A stretch of 49,699 nucleotides of DNA from a virus, in IMG/VR virus record IMGVR_UViG_3300045120_000583, positions 1 to 49,699 of that record. One strand, given 5' to 3'. This document shows, one piece after another, positions 40,690 to 49,000 of this stretch. The translations under genes and the position numbers were made by a program. The notes under the pieces are model-generated. The model was not told the DNA's origin. It did no database searches and was given only the letters and a program-made list of their open reading frames with translations. The stretch's first letter is position 1. Each line of letters opens with the position of its first letter.

Positions 40690-41228
40690 CCGAACTCACC
40701 GACTTGATGGCTGCGCACCGGGCCAATCAGCACCCGCTGTTTGCGCATCTGCGCACGCATCCCACGGATGCTGACGCCTGGGAGATCTTTGCCACGCATT
40801 ACCTGCACGCGATCGGCACGGCCCCGCTCTACTTTGCCCTGCTCCGGGTGCGGCTCCCGGTCACCGAGCGGGAGATCTTCGACCATCTGGTGGAGACCAC
40901 GGCCCCTGAGCGCCTGCTGCTCCCGCCCGGGTTCGTGCCCATCACGTACGGGATCGCCGATGTCCGCGACGACCTCGACATCCTGCCCGCGGTCGACGCC
41001 TTTGTGGACTACCATACGACCTCCATGAAGGTCGCTCCCCTGCCGGCCGCGCTGGGGATTCTCTACTCCCACTGCCAGGAGACCCCCTGGATCACGACGA
41101 TGGATGAGATGATAACGGTCTACCTCGCCCGCCTGGACCTGATCCGGACGGGCCTGGAAGCTGCCCTCGGTATCCGTGCCCAGCTCTGGGACGGCATCCA
41201 TGCCGCCATCACCGACATCCCCTTCTAA
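40686..41228 (+). CDS. Hypothetical helical protein (180 residues)
   Basis: ATG overlaps the annealing-protein stop (ATGA). Mostly helical and aromatic-rich (YLHAIGTAPLYFALLRVRLP; ALGILYSHCQETPWITTMDE), with a Pro-rich turn (LLLPPGFVPITYG). No recognisable catalytic motif. It may belong to the same recombination transcript. Confidence 0.55.
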   Translation: MTELTDLMAAHRANQHPLFAHLRTHPTDADAWEIFATHYLHAIGTAPLYFALLRVRLPVTEREIFDHLVETTAPERLLLPPGFVPITYGIADVRDDLDILPAVDAFVDYHTTSMKVAPLPAALGILYSHCQETPWITTMDEMITVYLARLDLIRTGLEAALGIRAQLWDGIHAAITDIPF

Positions 41229-41244
41229 CCCACGAAAGGACCCT

Positions 41245-41940
41245 ATGCTCACTCTCTGTTTGTTTTTTCTGTTGATGGCCCAGCCCGCGTGGGCCGTGCC
41301 GCTGATCAATTACTATGTGACGCTTGATACCCAACCACTGCTGGCGGCGGGCACGCCGTTTGCCATCGGCATCCGCCTCGACCACGATCCTGCCACCGGG
41401 GTCGGGGAGGGCGGATTCGCCACCGACATCATCGACTGGAACTTTCACGGCGGCATGGAGGTCGGCCCCTATGATCGCTTCAACGCCGTCGGGGTCTTGC
41501 CCACCGACGTGAACGTCAACTCCGGACCGGAGACGCCCACCTACCTGCAGGCCTTTCAGCCGGGCACGGCGCTGTCCTTTACCGTGTCCATCTTGGGCGG
41601 GGTCATTGACCCGGAACATGCGCGGTTGTCGGTGGCGATCCTCCCGCTCTCTACCACGGGCAATCCGCCGCTCATTGCCAACAGTCTGGATGCGGACGGG
41701 AACTGGTTAGGGGCCGTGTTCTTTCAGGCGCTGCTGGACGCGCATGTCCACAATGGGCTCACCGATTTTCGCACGCAGTTACTCAGCACGAACGCAGCCA
41801 CTGTCGTGACGGGGCCAGGGCAGAGCCCGATCCAGCTCTCGGCAGCTACCACTATGGTGACCCCCGAGCCAAGCACGCTCATCATGGTCGCGAGCGGGTT
41901 GCTTGGTCTCGTCTGGGTGCGCTGGAAGAGGAGTGTGTAA
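41245..41940 (+). CDS. PEP-CTERM exported protein
   Basis: 231 residues from the ATG at 41245, ACGAAAGGA upstream. Signal peptide 1-17 (TLCLFFLLMAQPAWA) and, at 207-231, a C-terminal sorting tail PEPST, then LIMVASGLLGLVWVRWKRSV: PEP box, hydrophobic helix and basic end. This is the target of exosortase (EpsH) in Gram-negative biofilm formers. The central part is a beta-sandwich-like secreted domain (GGVIDPEHARLSVAILPLST). No exosortase gene is in this genome, so the host enzyme would be needed. Rare in phages as far as I know; the role is probably surface or biofilm matrix. Confidence 0.85.
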   Translation: MLTLCLFFLLMAQPAWAVPLINYYVTLDTQPLLAAGTPFAIGIRLDHDPATGVGEGGFATDIIDWNFHGGMEVGPYDRFNAVGVLPTDVNVNSGPETPTYLQAFQPGTALSFTVSILGGVIDPEHARLSVAILPLSTTGNPPLIANSLDADGNWLGAVFFQALLDAHVHNGLTDFRTQLLSTNAATVVTGPGQSPIQLSAATTMVTPEPSTLIMVASGLLGLVWVRWKRSV

Positions 41941-41953
41941 GGGTACGAAACGT

Positions 41954-41982
41954 CGCGGGGGGCTCTGGAGATACCCCCCGCG
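41954..41982. other. Strong intergenic stem-loop
   Basis: CGCGGGGGG (41954-41962) and CCCCCCGCG (41974-41982) pair perfectly over 9 bp around an 11-base loop, between the PEP-CTERM gene and the next secreted gene. There is no U-tract after it, so it is more likely an RNA-stability or regulatory element than a terminator. Confidence 0.6.
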
Positions 41983-42003
41983 TAACAACCACGAAAAGGA
42001 ACT

Positions 42004-43542
42004 ATGCCGATGTATGCTATCATATTTCTTCTGCTGTTCTATGCACCATCCGCCCTCGCCCAGAGTACGCAATTCTGCTGGCACCTCGGCGCTGACGAGA
42101 CGGCGGAGTTCGCCGACACGTGGCAGCCTGGACAATCCGCGCCCAGCTATCCGACGCTGCCTCTCTCGAACTGTCCGCAAACGAGCTGGCGCTACAGTGA
42201 CGGCCACGGCGGCTACACCTGTGCGGACTATAAACATCATGTGAGTTACGCCAACCAAGGGGGGCTGGGGACGTGCGAGTACATTACCAACCGCATTGCC
42301 AACATCGTCACGTACGAGTGCTTTCACTACGACGTATGTATGGCGGCGACACATTTGGGCGAGCACGGCATGTGTCAGGATCGGCGGTCTGCAGCGGCGA
42401 CCTCCTACGCGATCGGCTTGGACTGCAATAACATGACGGCGCTCTGGCAAGCGCCACTCGCCATCCAGCAGGACATGCATCAGACGGACCGCCCCGGGGT
42501 CCAAGACATGCGGATCTCCGGCACGGTCAACACCAATCGCAGCACGCGGGTGAACGGACGGTGTGGGACATGGACGCTGAGTGGGTGGATCTCTGGCAGT
42601 GGGCACACGACGTGGCGGCTCGACAACCCGAACTACCCCAACTCCTCCCCGGATGGGCATCGGTGTTTTCAGTACATCCTCTTTAACGGCACCACCTATC
42701 CTGATTCCACGACGGGAAGACTCACTACCCCGGAAGCACAAGGAGAATGGCCTATGACACGCATTGGTAATCCGCCCGGCACGCCGGGCACACGACAATC
42801 CGTTCCCCAAGAGAGCGATAACGGATTCTCTCCCTTCAGTGAATCCTCCACCGGCGCGTTCCTGCCCCTGCCCGGTATTCCCACGATCCTCCCGTTCCGT
42901 CCGAACTACTCCTCCGACAGCGGGTGGGTGCGATTCGAGTGGATGCCAGCAGCGAATGCCAGTGGCTACGATCTCTACCGCTGTCCCAATGCGGTCGGGA
43001 ATTGTACACTCATTGTGAGCAACTACCAGGGCAACGCCCAGGGGTTGGTCTACACCATGACGCATCTGCAAAACAACGTTCCCGTCTACTTCACCTTGCG
43101 GGGCCGAAATGCAACGGGGCTTGGGGGCAGCCCACCGATTGTGATGAGGACACCCATGCCCCACCCTGGGGGGTTCATGATCACCGCCGCCAGGCCGAGC
43201 TGGGGCGCCCTGACGATTACCTGGGGGACCGCTGCCGACGCCTCCGGCTACCGAGTCTGGTCTTCTCCCCAGCAAGAAGGCCCGTGGACCTTACGGCAGG
43301 ATAACCTCCCGGCATCGGCACGCACGTACACCATCAACGGGCTCACCAATGGGGTGCTGCTCAACGTGCTGGTCCAGGCGTATAACGCCAACGGGGACTG
43401 GATCAATACGCACGCGGTCCCGCTGACTCCGCAAGCAACGTCGCTGCAGGCTCCCACGGCAGGCCCGCTGCGGATGTACATGCCGACCCCAGGGAACGGT
43501 CCCTTCCCACCCAACTACCGTGGGCCGTACCCCGCCCGATAG
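42004..43542 (+). CDS. Secreted Cys-rich protein with Fn3-like domains
   Basis: 512 residues from ATG 42004 (ACGAAAAGGA upstream; ATG 42010 is an alternative). Signal peptide 1-19 (YAIIFLLLFYAPSALA). N-terminal 240 residues are Cys-rich (CPQTSWRYSD; CEYITNRIANIVTYECFHYDVC; GRCGTWTLSGW), probably disulfide-bonded. Two Fn3-like domains follow (about 300-385: VRFEWMPAANASGYDLYRC; 395-475: LTITWGTAADASGYRVW). Pro/Gly-rich C-terminus. Adjacent to the PEP-CTERM gene, it may be exported together with it. Substrate unknown. Confidence 0.75.
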   Translation: MPMYAIIFLLLFYAPSALAQSTQFCWHLGADETAEFADTWQPGQSAPSYPTLPLSNCPQTSWRYSDGHGGYTCADYKHHVSYANQGGLGTCEYITNRIANIVTYECFHYDVCMAATHLGEHGMCQDRRSAAATSYAIGLDCNNMTALWQAPLAIQQDMHQTDRPGVQDMRISGTVNTNRSTRVNGRCGTWTLSGWISGSGHTTWRLDNPNYPNSSPDGHRCFQYILFNGTTYPDSTTGRLTTPEAQGEWPMTRIGNPPGTPGTRQSVPQESDNGFSPFSESSTGAFLPLPGIPTILPFRPNYSSDSGWVRFEWMPAANASGYDLYRCPNAVGNCTLIVSNYQGNAQGLVYTMTHLQNNVPVYFTLRGRNATGLGGSPPIVMRTPMPHPGGFMITAARPSWGALTITWGTAADASGYRVWSSPQQEGPWTLRQDNLPASARTYTINGLTNGVLLNVLVQAYNANGDWINTHAVPLTPQATSLQAPTAGPLRMYMPTPGNGPFPPNYRGPYPAR

Positions 43543-43551
43543 GAGACCCCG

Positions 43552-43743
43552 ATGGTGTATTGCTATCTCTGTCGTGCTCCCATTGCTACTGAGCCCCGGT
43601 ATTCTGATTACTATGACGGCGAGCCCGTGTGTTCTGGTTGTATTAACCGACTTGTCAAGCAACAAATCAGATTCAAGCGTAAACAGGACAAGCACGACGA
43701 GCAACTACGCAAGCGGGTGGCCCAGGAGCGGAGTGAAGGATGA
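43552..43743 (+). CDS. Small zinc-finger protein (63 residues)
   Basis: ATG after AGGAGACCCCG. C4-x2-C7 (CYLC) and CSGC (28-31) form a treble-clef-like zinc finger, then a highly basic helix (LVKQQIRFKRKQDKHDEQLR). Probably binds nucleic acid. Overlaps the nuclease gene by ATGA. Confidence 0.6.
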   Translation: MVYCYLCRAPIATEPRYSDYYDGEPVCSGCINRLVKQQIRFKRKQDKHDEQLRKRVAQERSEG

Positions 43744-44147
43744 TCCGGTTCAAGACCGAGGAAGACTTGCAGTTGTGGCTGGCCCAGGCACGCAGCAACC
43801 CGCTGCGTCTGCCTGTCCAAACCTCCTCGGCCATGAGCTATCTCCTCCTGCAGATGGCGCACCACATGCCCCCCATCCCCCCATGGGAGGCCGAGTTGGA
43901 GTTCTCGCCCACGCGGAAGTGGCGCGCCGACCTGGCCTGGCCCGACCACAAGATCCTGGTCGAGGTCGATGGGGCCGTCTTCACCAAAGGCCGACACACG
44001 CGTGGCGTGGGCTTTGAGAAGGACGCTGAGAAGCTCAACGCCGCGGCGCTCCTGGGCTACCGCGTGTTCCGCTTTACGCCGGGCATGATTAAATCCAACC
44101 TCGCGATCCGCACCCTGCTCGCGCTCTTTACCACGGAGGAGACATGA
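43740..44147 (+). CDS. PD-(D/E)XK-like endonuclease
   Basis: 135 residues. Core motif pattern: E in WEAELEF (about 50), RKWRADLAWPDHK (D about 60), then VEVDGAVFTKGRHTRG and FEKDAEKLNAAALLGYRVFRF, typical of small DUF559/Vsr-like phage nucleases. It probably cuts branched or host DNA during replication or recombination. It is coupled to the zinc-finger gene and to the ATPase gene, in line with a DNA-processing set. Confidence 0.7.
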   Translation: MIRFKTEEDLQLWLAQARSNPLRLPVQTSSAMSYLLLQMAHHMPPIPPWEAELEFSPTRKWRADLAWPDHKILVEVDGAVFTKGRHTRGVGFEKDAEKLNAAALLGYRVFRFTPGMIKSNLAIRTLLALFTTEET

Positions 44148-45358
44148 CAGAGATCATCGACCATGAACCCTGGCTGCCCGAGACCGGCTATCTGCGCAAG
44201 TATTGTGATTGGACGGCCAGCCACGAAGGCCCACTGCGTTTTCAGTTTTGGACCGCCCTCTCCATCCTCTCAGCGTCCGTGGGGCGGCGCTACTGGATCA
44301 ACAAAGGGTACTACAAAGTCTACCCCAACCTCTACTGCGTGTTGGTGGCGCCGACCGGGGCGTGCCGCAAGTCCTTTACTACGCGCATTGGCACCGAGAT
44401 GCTGCACGGGTCGAGTGTGCGGATCCTCTCCACCAAGATCACCCCAGAGGAATTGATCTACCGCCTCGAGACCGCACGCGTGACGGGATCCAAAACGCAG
44501 AAGAACTCCGAGGCGTTTCTGTATAGCTCAGAGCTGACCGTCTTGCTGGGCAAGCAGAGCTATAACGAGGGACTCATCGACCTGCTCACCGACTTTGCGG
44601 ACGCACCAGACAGCTGGAGTTACGCAACCCGCGGGGGTGGGAAGGTGGAGCTCCTCAACGTCTGTCTGGTGCTCCTCGCATGTAGCACCGCGGAATGGCT
44701 CGGGGAAGCCATCCCGCAGCGAGCCTACACAGGTGGCTTTCTAGCACGCATCATATTTGTCGTGCAAGAGCAAACGCTGCGCTCGTACCCGTTGCCAGTG
44801 GAGCAAGACGAGGCGTTGCGCGAGGAGTTGAAACGATTCCTCACCAGCGTGCGTCAGAGCGGGGGCGCGTTCACGTTCTCCCCTGATGGCCTGATCTGGT
44901 ACGAGGCGTGGTACCGACGCAACCGCGACACGACGGACTTCGAGGATCTGCGTCTCAACGGGTATTACGAACGCCGGCCTGATCACTTGTTGCGGGTGGC
45001 CATGCTGCTCGCGATCGCCGATCAGCTGCCCTTGGTCCTGACCCCGCGTCTGCTGTCCCAGGCCTATCAGATCCTGCGCGTGATCGAGCCGGACATGCCC
45101 AGTGCGCTTAAGCAAATCAACCTCAGTGCCGCCGGGCGAGAGAGTCAACGACTGCTGGCCATCATCACGGCGGCCAAGGAGGGACTCCCCCATGCCCATC
45201 TGTTGCGGGCGGCGCTGTCCTTCATGAACGCCCGCATGGTGGACGAGACGCTCAAGGGACTCATCGCCGCCGGGCGGATCACCGAGTTCATCACCCCGAT
45301 GGGCCGCGTCTATGGGCTGCCCAATAACGGGAGCCGTACCACAGAGGAGGACGCATGA
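44144..45358 (+). CDS. DUF3987-like replication ATPase
   Basis: 404 residues. An N-terminal region (LRFQFWTALSILSASVGRRYW), then a P-loop variant APTGACRKS (69-77), ILSTKITPEELIYRLE and FLYSSELTVLLGKQSYNEG characterise DUF3987-type ATPases of phage and plasmid replication modules, usually near primases. The C-terminal 70 residues look like a small winged-helix (LLAIITAAKEGLPHAHLLRA). It may load or assist the replication machinery. Overlaps both neighbours by ATGA. Confidence 0.7.
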   Translation: MTEIIDHEPWLPETGYLRKYCDWTASHEGPLRFQFWTALSILSASVGRRYWINKGYYKVYPNLYCVLVAPTGACRKSFTTRIGTEMLHGSSVRILSTKITPEELIYRLETARVTGSKTQKNSEAFLYSSELTVLLGKQSYNEGLIDLLTDFADAPDSWSYATRGGGKVELLNVCLVLLACSTAEWLGEAIPQRAYTGGFLARIIFVVQEQTLRSYPLPVEQDEALREELKRFLTSVRQSGGAFTFSPDGLIWYEAWYRRNRDTTDFEDLRLNGYYERRPDHLLRVAMLLAIADQLPLVLTPRLLSQAYQILRVIEPDMPSALKQINLSAAGRESQRLLAIITAAKEGLPHAHLLRAALSFMNARMVDETLKGLIAAGRITEFITPMGRVYGLPNNGSRTTEEDA

Positions 45359-45648
45359 AGTCAGCACTGCATACGACAGACATTCCCCCCTCCGCGTGCC
45401 CGTCGTGTCATACCATCATCGACTCCATGTCCGCCGTCCGGGACGTGCAGCCCAAACCCGGCGACGTCTCGCTGTGTATGCGCTGCGGGGAGATCCTGAT
45501 CGTCACCCCAGAGTGGCAGATGCGCCTGATTACCGAGGCGGAGATGGACGGCCTCGGACCCGAGGAGACCCAAGATCTCCTCGATACGCTCCAGCTGCTC
45601 CGCAGGTTCCACGTCGTCGCCGCCGCGGTGCGCACGCGACAGCGCTAA
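45355..45648 (+). CDS. Zinc-ribbon protein (97 residues), last rightward gene
   Basis: CPSC (15-18) and CMRC (41-44) make a zinc ribbon, followed by EWQMRLITEAEMDGLGPEET and a C-terminal helix. It ends the rightward arm; its stop TAA (45646-45648) overlaps the minus-strand stop TAG (45645-45647). Probably binds nucleic acid. Confidence 0.65.
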   Translation: MKSALHTTDIPPSACPSCHTIIDSMSAVRDVQPKPGDVSLCMRCGEILIVTPEWQMRLITEAEMDGLGPEETQDLLDTLQLLRRFHVVAAAVRTRQR

Positions 45649-46064
45649 GGTTTCCTGCCGGCCCGCTCCCCCGGTGCGCCTTGCTTCTCCGTCTCGGGAT
45701 GCTTGGGATCGTCCGCGACCGGCTTCTGCCGGGCCTCCTTCTGGACATCGACCGAGCCGGTCTGCTGTGGGCCCGGGGGCACGGTCGGGCGGGGCGCACC
45801 CACATCCGACGAGCCCGAGTGCGGGGGCGCAGCAGCGGGACGCGCCGTCGTGCGATCCTGAAACGGCTGCGGTGCAGGGGCGTCCTGCGTGGTCATCCGC
45901 TGGGTCTCTGCGCGGATCGCCTGCCACTGCTCTTCGTCCGGATGAAACCCTTCCTGGGAGTTGACCGTCTTCTCCATCTCCTTGATCAGTTGATCGACGT
46001 TCTTGCCCTTGAGCTCGCGCCCTGAGCGCCAGGCATCGACAAAGTCATGTGCATTAAAGGCCAT
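45645..46064 (-). CDS. Last late-operon protein, disordered C-terminus
   Basis: 139 residues; ATG after AAGGAGGATGCT. Helical N-terminal half (FNAHDFVDAWRSGRELKGKN; VDQLIKEMEKTV) and a Pro/Ala/Gln/Thr-rich C-terminal half. It ends the leftward arm after the giant ejection-type gene. Probably a minor virion protein. The stop overlaps the stop of the facing gene. Confidence 0.65.
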   Translation of the reverse strand: MAFNAHDFVDAWRSGRELKGKNVDQLIKEMEKTVNSQEGFHPDEEQWQAIRAETQRMTTQDAPAPQPFQDRTTARPAAAPPHSGSSDVGAPRPTVPPGPQQTGSVDVQKEARQKPVADDPKHPETEKQGAPGERAGRKP

Positions 46065-46074
46065 AGCATCCTCC

Positions 46075-49000
46075 TTAATGTTTTTTGTACCAATCTAGCA
46101 GCTTCTTATGCTCGGCATCGGTCGGCAACGCTAGCGCCATCTCACGGATAAAGTCCTGCGCGGTCGGGGCAGAGAAGGCATCGACGACGTCCCCCGCCTC
46201 GGAGTGTCCAGGGACAAAGGTCAGCGGTGCCCCCAGTATCGTCTTCTGCGCTTTGCTGCGTTCCTGCCCACGAGCAAAGATGGACGCAGGGACCGAGGTC
46301 ACGACATCCCACATGGGCCCGCCATGAAACCACACCGGGTAATGCCAGAGGTAGTTGGTCGCATCGGCGCCGAACACCCCTTTGAACGTCTCCTGCATGA
46401 GGTAGTTGGACCCCGTCCACCGGGCGAGCCACGCGGCCCGATCCGCGAGGTCACCACGCGTGAGTCCGCGCGCCAGGTAATGGGCATAGTTAAACGGATA
46501 GACACCGAACTGCCCGAACAAGCGGCCACCCACCCCGGCCATGAGGATCGGGGGCCGGTTTTGGGGCGAGTAGTCAAAGTTGGTTTCATCGACCGCGGAC
46601 TTGATCGCCACGGATTCCCCCGCCCGGGCCTGCCCCTGGCGGATGTAGTCGAGGATCCGCTGCTGCTCGACGGGATGCATGAGCCCGACGCGGCTGTCCT
46701 TGAGAAACTTGGCCTCGTTCTTGGTCGCGAGAAATTCCGGCAGTGCTTTGTTATAGCTATAGCGTTGGGCCAGGCCGGCCATCTCACGCAACTTCATATC
46801 GGCGGCGTTGACCATGCCCGTCCCGCGGGCCAGCACGCCCCCTTCCTGATTGAACTCCTGGGCGTAGACGCCCGCCTTTTTGAGGACATCGGCATGTCTC
46901 CCCAGAAGGACATCCTTGACGCCTTCGTAGGTGGCCCGCTCCCCGAAGCGGGGATAGATGGTTTGAAACAAGGAGAAGAATTGCTTGGTCACACTCGAGG
47001 GACGGAAGGCATAGAACCCACCGGCTTGGTAGGCGTAAAGTTCAAAATAGAGTTGCTTGCCCAGCTGCTCCGCATCCGCCGTCGACACCTCGCCCGGCAC
47101 AGCGAGGAGCCGCTTGGTCGCCTGGCCCATGGCATTCATAAAGGTCTTGTCGGATTCCGGGCCCCAGCCTTTCACCGCGCGCAGATAGGTATCGATCGTC
47201 AGCTTGGCATGGGCATTGAGCTTGGCCTGACTGCCATTGGCGAGGGTAGCCGCCTCCTCCCAGGCTCTCCCGACAAACTTGGAGAACGACCCTTGCTGTA
47301 AGAGCGCATGGCTAATGAGTCCCATGTCGGGCTCCCGCATCGAGAGCGGCAGTGTCCCCTCCGCCACGTTCTTGGCAAAGAAGTAGGCACTCTTGGGAAT
47401 CTGCCCCGAGGGATAGGCTTCATAGAGCCCAAACTGCTGGATGCGGGGCAGCGTCTCCTGCAGGAACTCCTCGGTCTCGAGCCCGAATTTGGGCAACAGC
47501 TCCTCAAACCAAGCGCGTAGCTTCTTGCCCGTCTCGGGGTTGAGCTTGTAGTCGCGGATCACCTTGTCCCATTGCTGGGAGCCCGGCTGGGTTTCCATGA
47601 GATAGGTGTAGCCCGCGCGCGCATTGTTCTCCTGCGCCTCGGCGCCGGGCGCCGTGTACTTGCGCCGCCACTGGCCAAGCACCGAGCGGCGCGGAAACAT
47701 CTCTTCCAACTGCGCGAGGTAGGGCGCCATGAACGCTTTCTGCCGCGCCAGCCCAGCCTCGATCGGCACCCACGCCTTGGTGTAGAGCGGGATCTTGGTG
47801 ATGAGTTCGACCTCCATCATGCGGGTCTTGGGAATCTGTCCCTTGACAGTGAGGCGGGCGCCGATCTCCGGGAACTGCTGCACCTCGGGGATCTCCCCCT
47901 CGGCTTTCTCCACCGCCAGCCGCTCCATGCGACTAACCGCATAGTACGGGTTCTGTCCCTCCGACCAGACCAGTTTATAGGCCGCATCTTCCATACTGGT
48001 GGGGGATGCCGGCAGACTGTCCACATAGCGGCGCGCTGCCTTCCACGAATCAAACGTCTGGGTGGGCACCCCAGGCCCATACACTTGCACCAGATCCCCA
48101 CGCGCCCGCATCTTCACGCCCTTGACCGCGTAATTGGTTTCGACGGTCAGGTGCTGCATGCCGTTGGTCTTAAAGAGGGCGTTGATCTGGGGCTGCGTCC
48201 CTTCAACGGCAGAGATATTCCGTATGAATGGCTGATCCCCAAACTTTGGCACGTACATCGGATCGGCGAGGACTTTCTCCATCTCCTCCCCGAACTCTTT
48301 GGAGAACTCCTTGGGATCGATGATGCGGCCATCACGTAACGTCACCCGCAGTTTGGTGGGTGCCCCGCGCGTGCCACTCGCCATGACGCGAATATCGGGG
48401 AGTCCCTCCAGGGATTTCTCGGCGAGCCAGTAGCCTTCCGAGGAGTTGGAGGCCGCCGCCGCTTTCTGCAGCTGGGTGAGTTCTTCCCCCGTCCAGCTGC
48501 CTTTGACCGTGAGGTTCTTCACCAGATCACGGATCATGCGGGCATACGGACCGGTGAGCTGCGCGAACTTGCGGGCCGGTGCGGCCAGCACGCGTCCGGC
48601 GACCCTCGCGACGGGGCCGCCCAGCGTCTTGGCGGCGATGGCTGCTCCTTCAATCACATGCGGGCCGACGAGATTCATGAGGCCTGCGCCCAGCGCGCCC
48701 CGCGCAATGTAGGCCGCGCGCGACGTGGGCTCGGCACCGACCAGCGGCACACTCTCTTTGACGAGGTCCGCCGCATTGGTGTAGACCGGGTAGCCCTGCG
48801 CCCCTGGATCCGTAATCCGACGCGCTCCTTCCATGAGCCCACTGCCAATGATCGGCATGCCAATCGCGGAACCAACGGCGAGATCGGTCCCCCCACGGGC
48901 GAGCCCCTCGACAATCGGATGGTCTCCTGCCGCAGCGCCAAGGGCGGCTTGCGCCCCTGCCCCTGGGAGCAGGCCCGCAGTCGCCCCCTTGGCAGCCGCA

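Noticed and set aside
41779-43275. Minus-strand open frame of 498 codons
   Set aside because: Antisense to the PEP-CTERM and Fn3 genes, which have signal peptides and ribosome sites.
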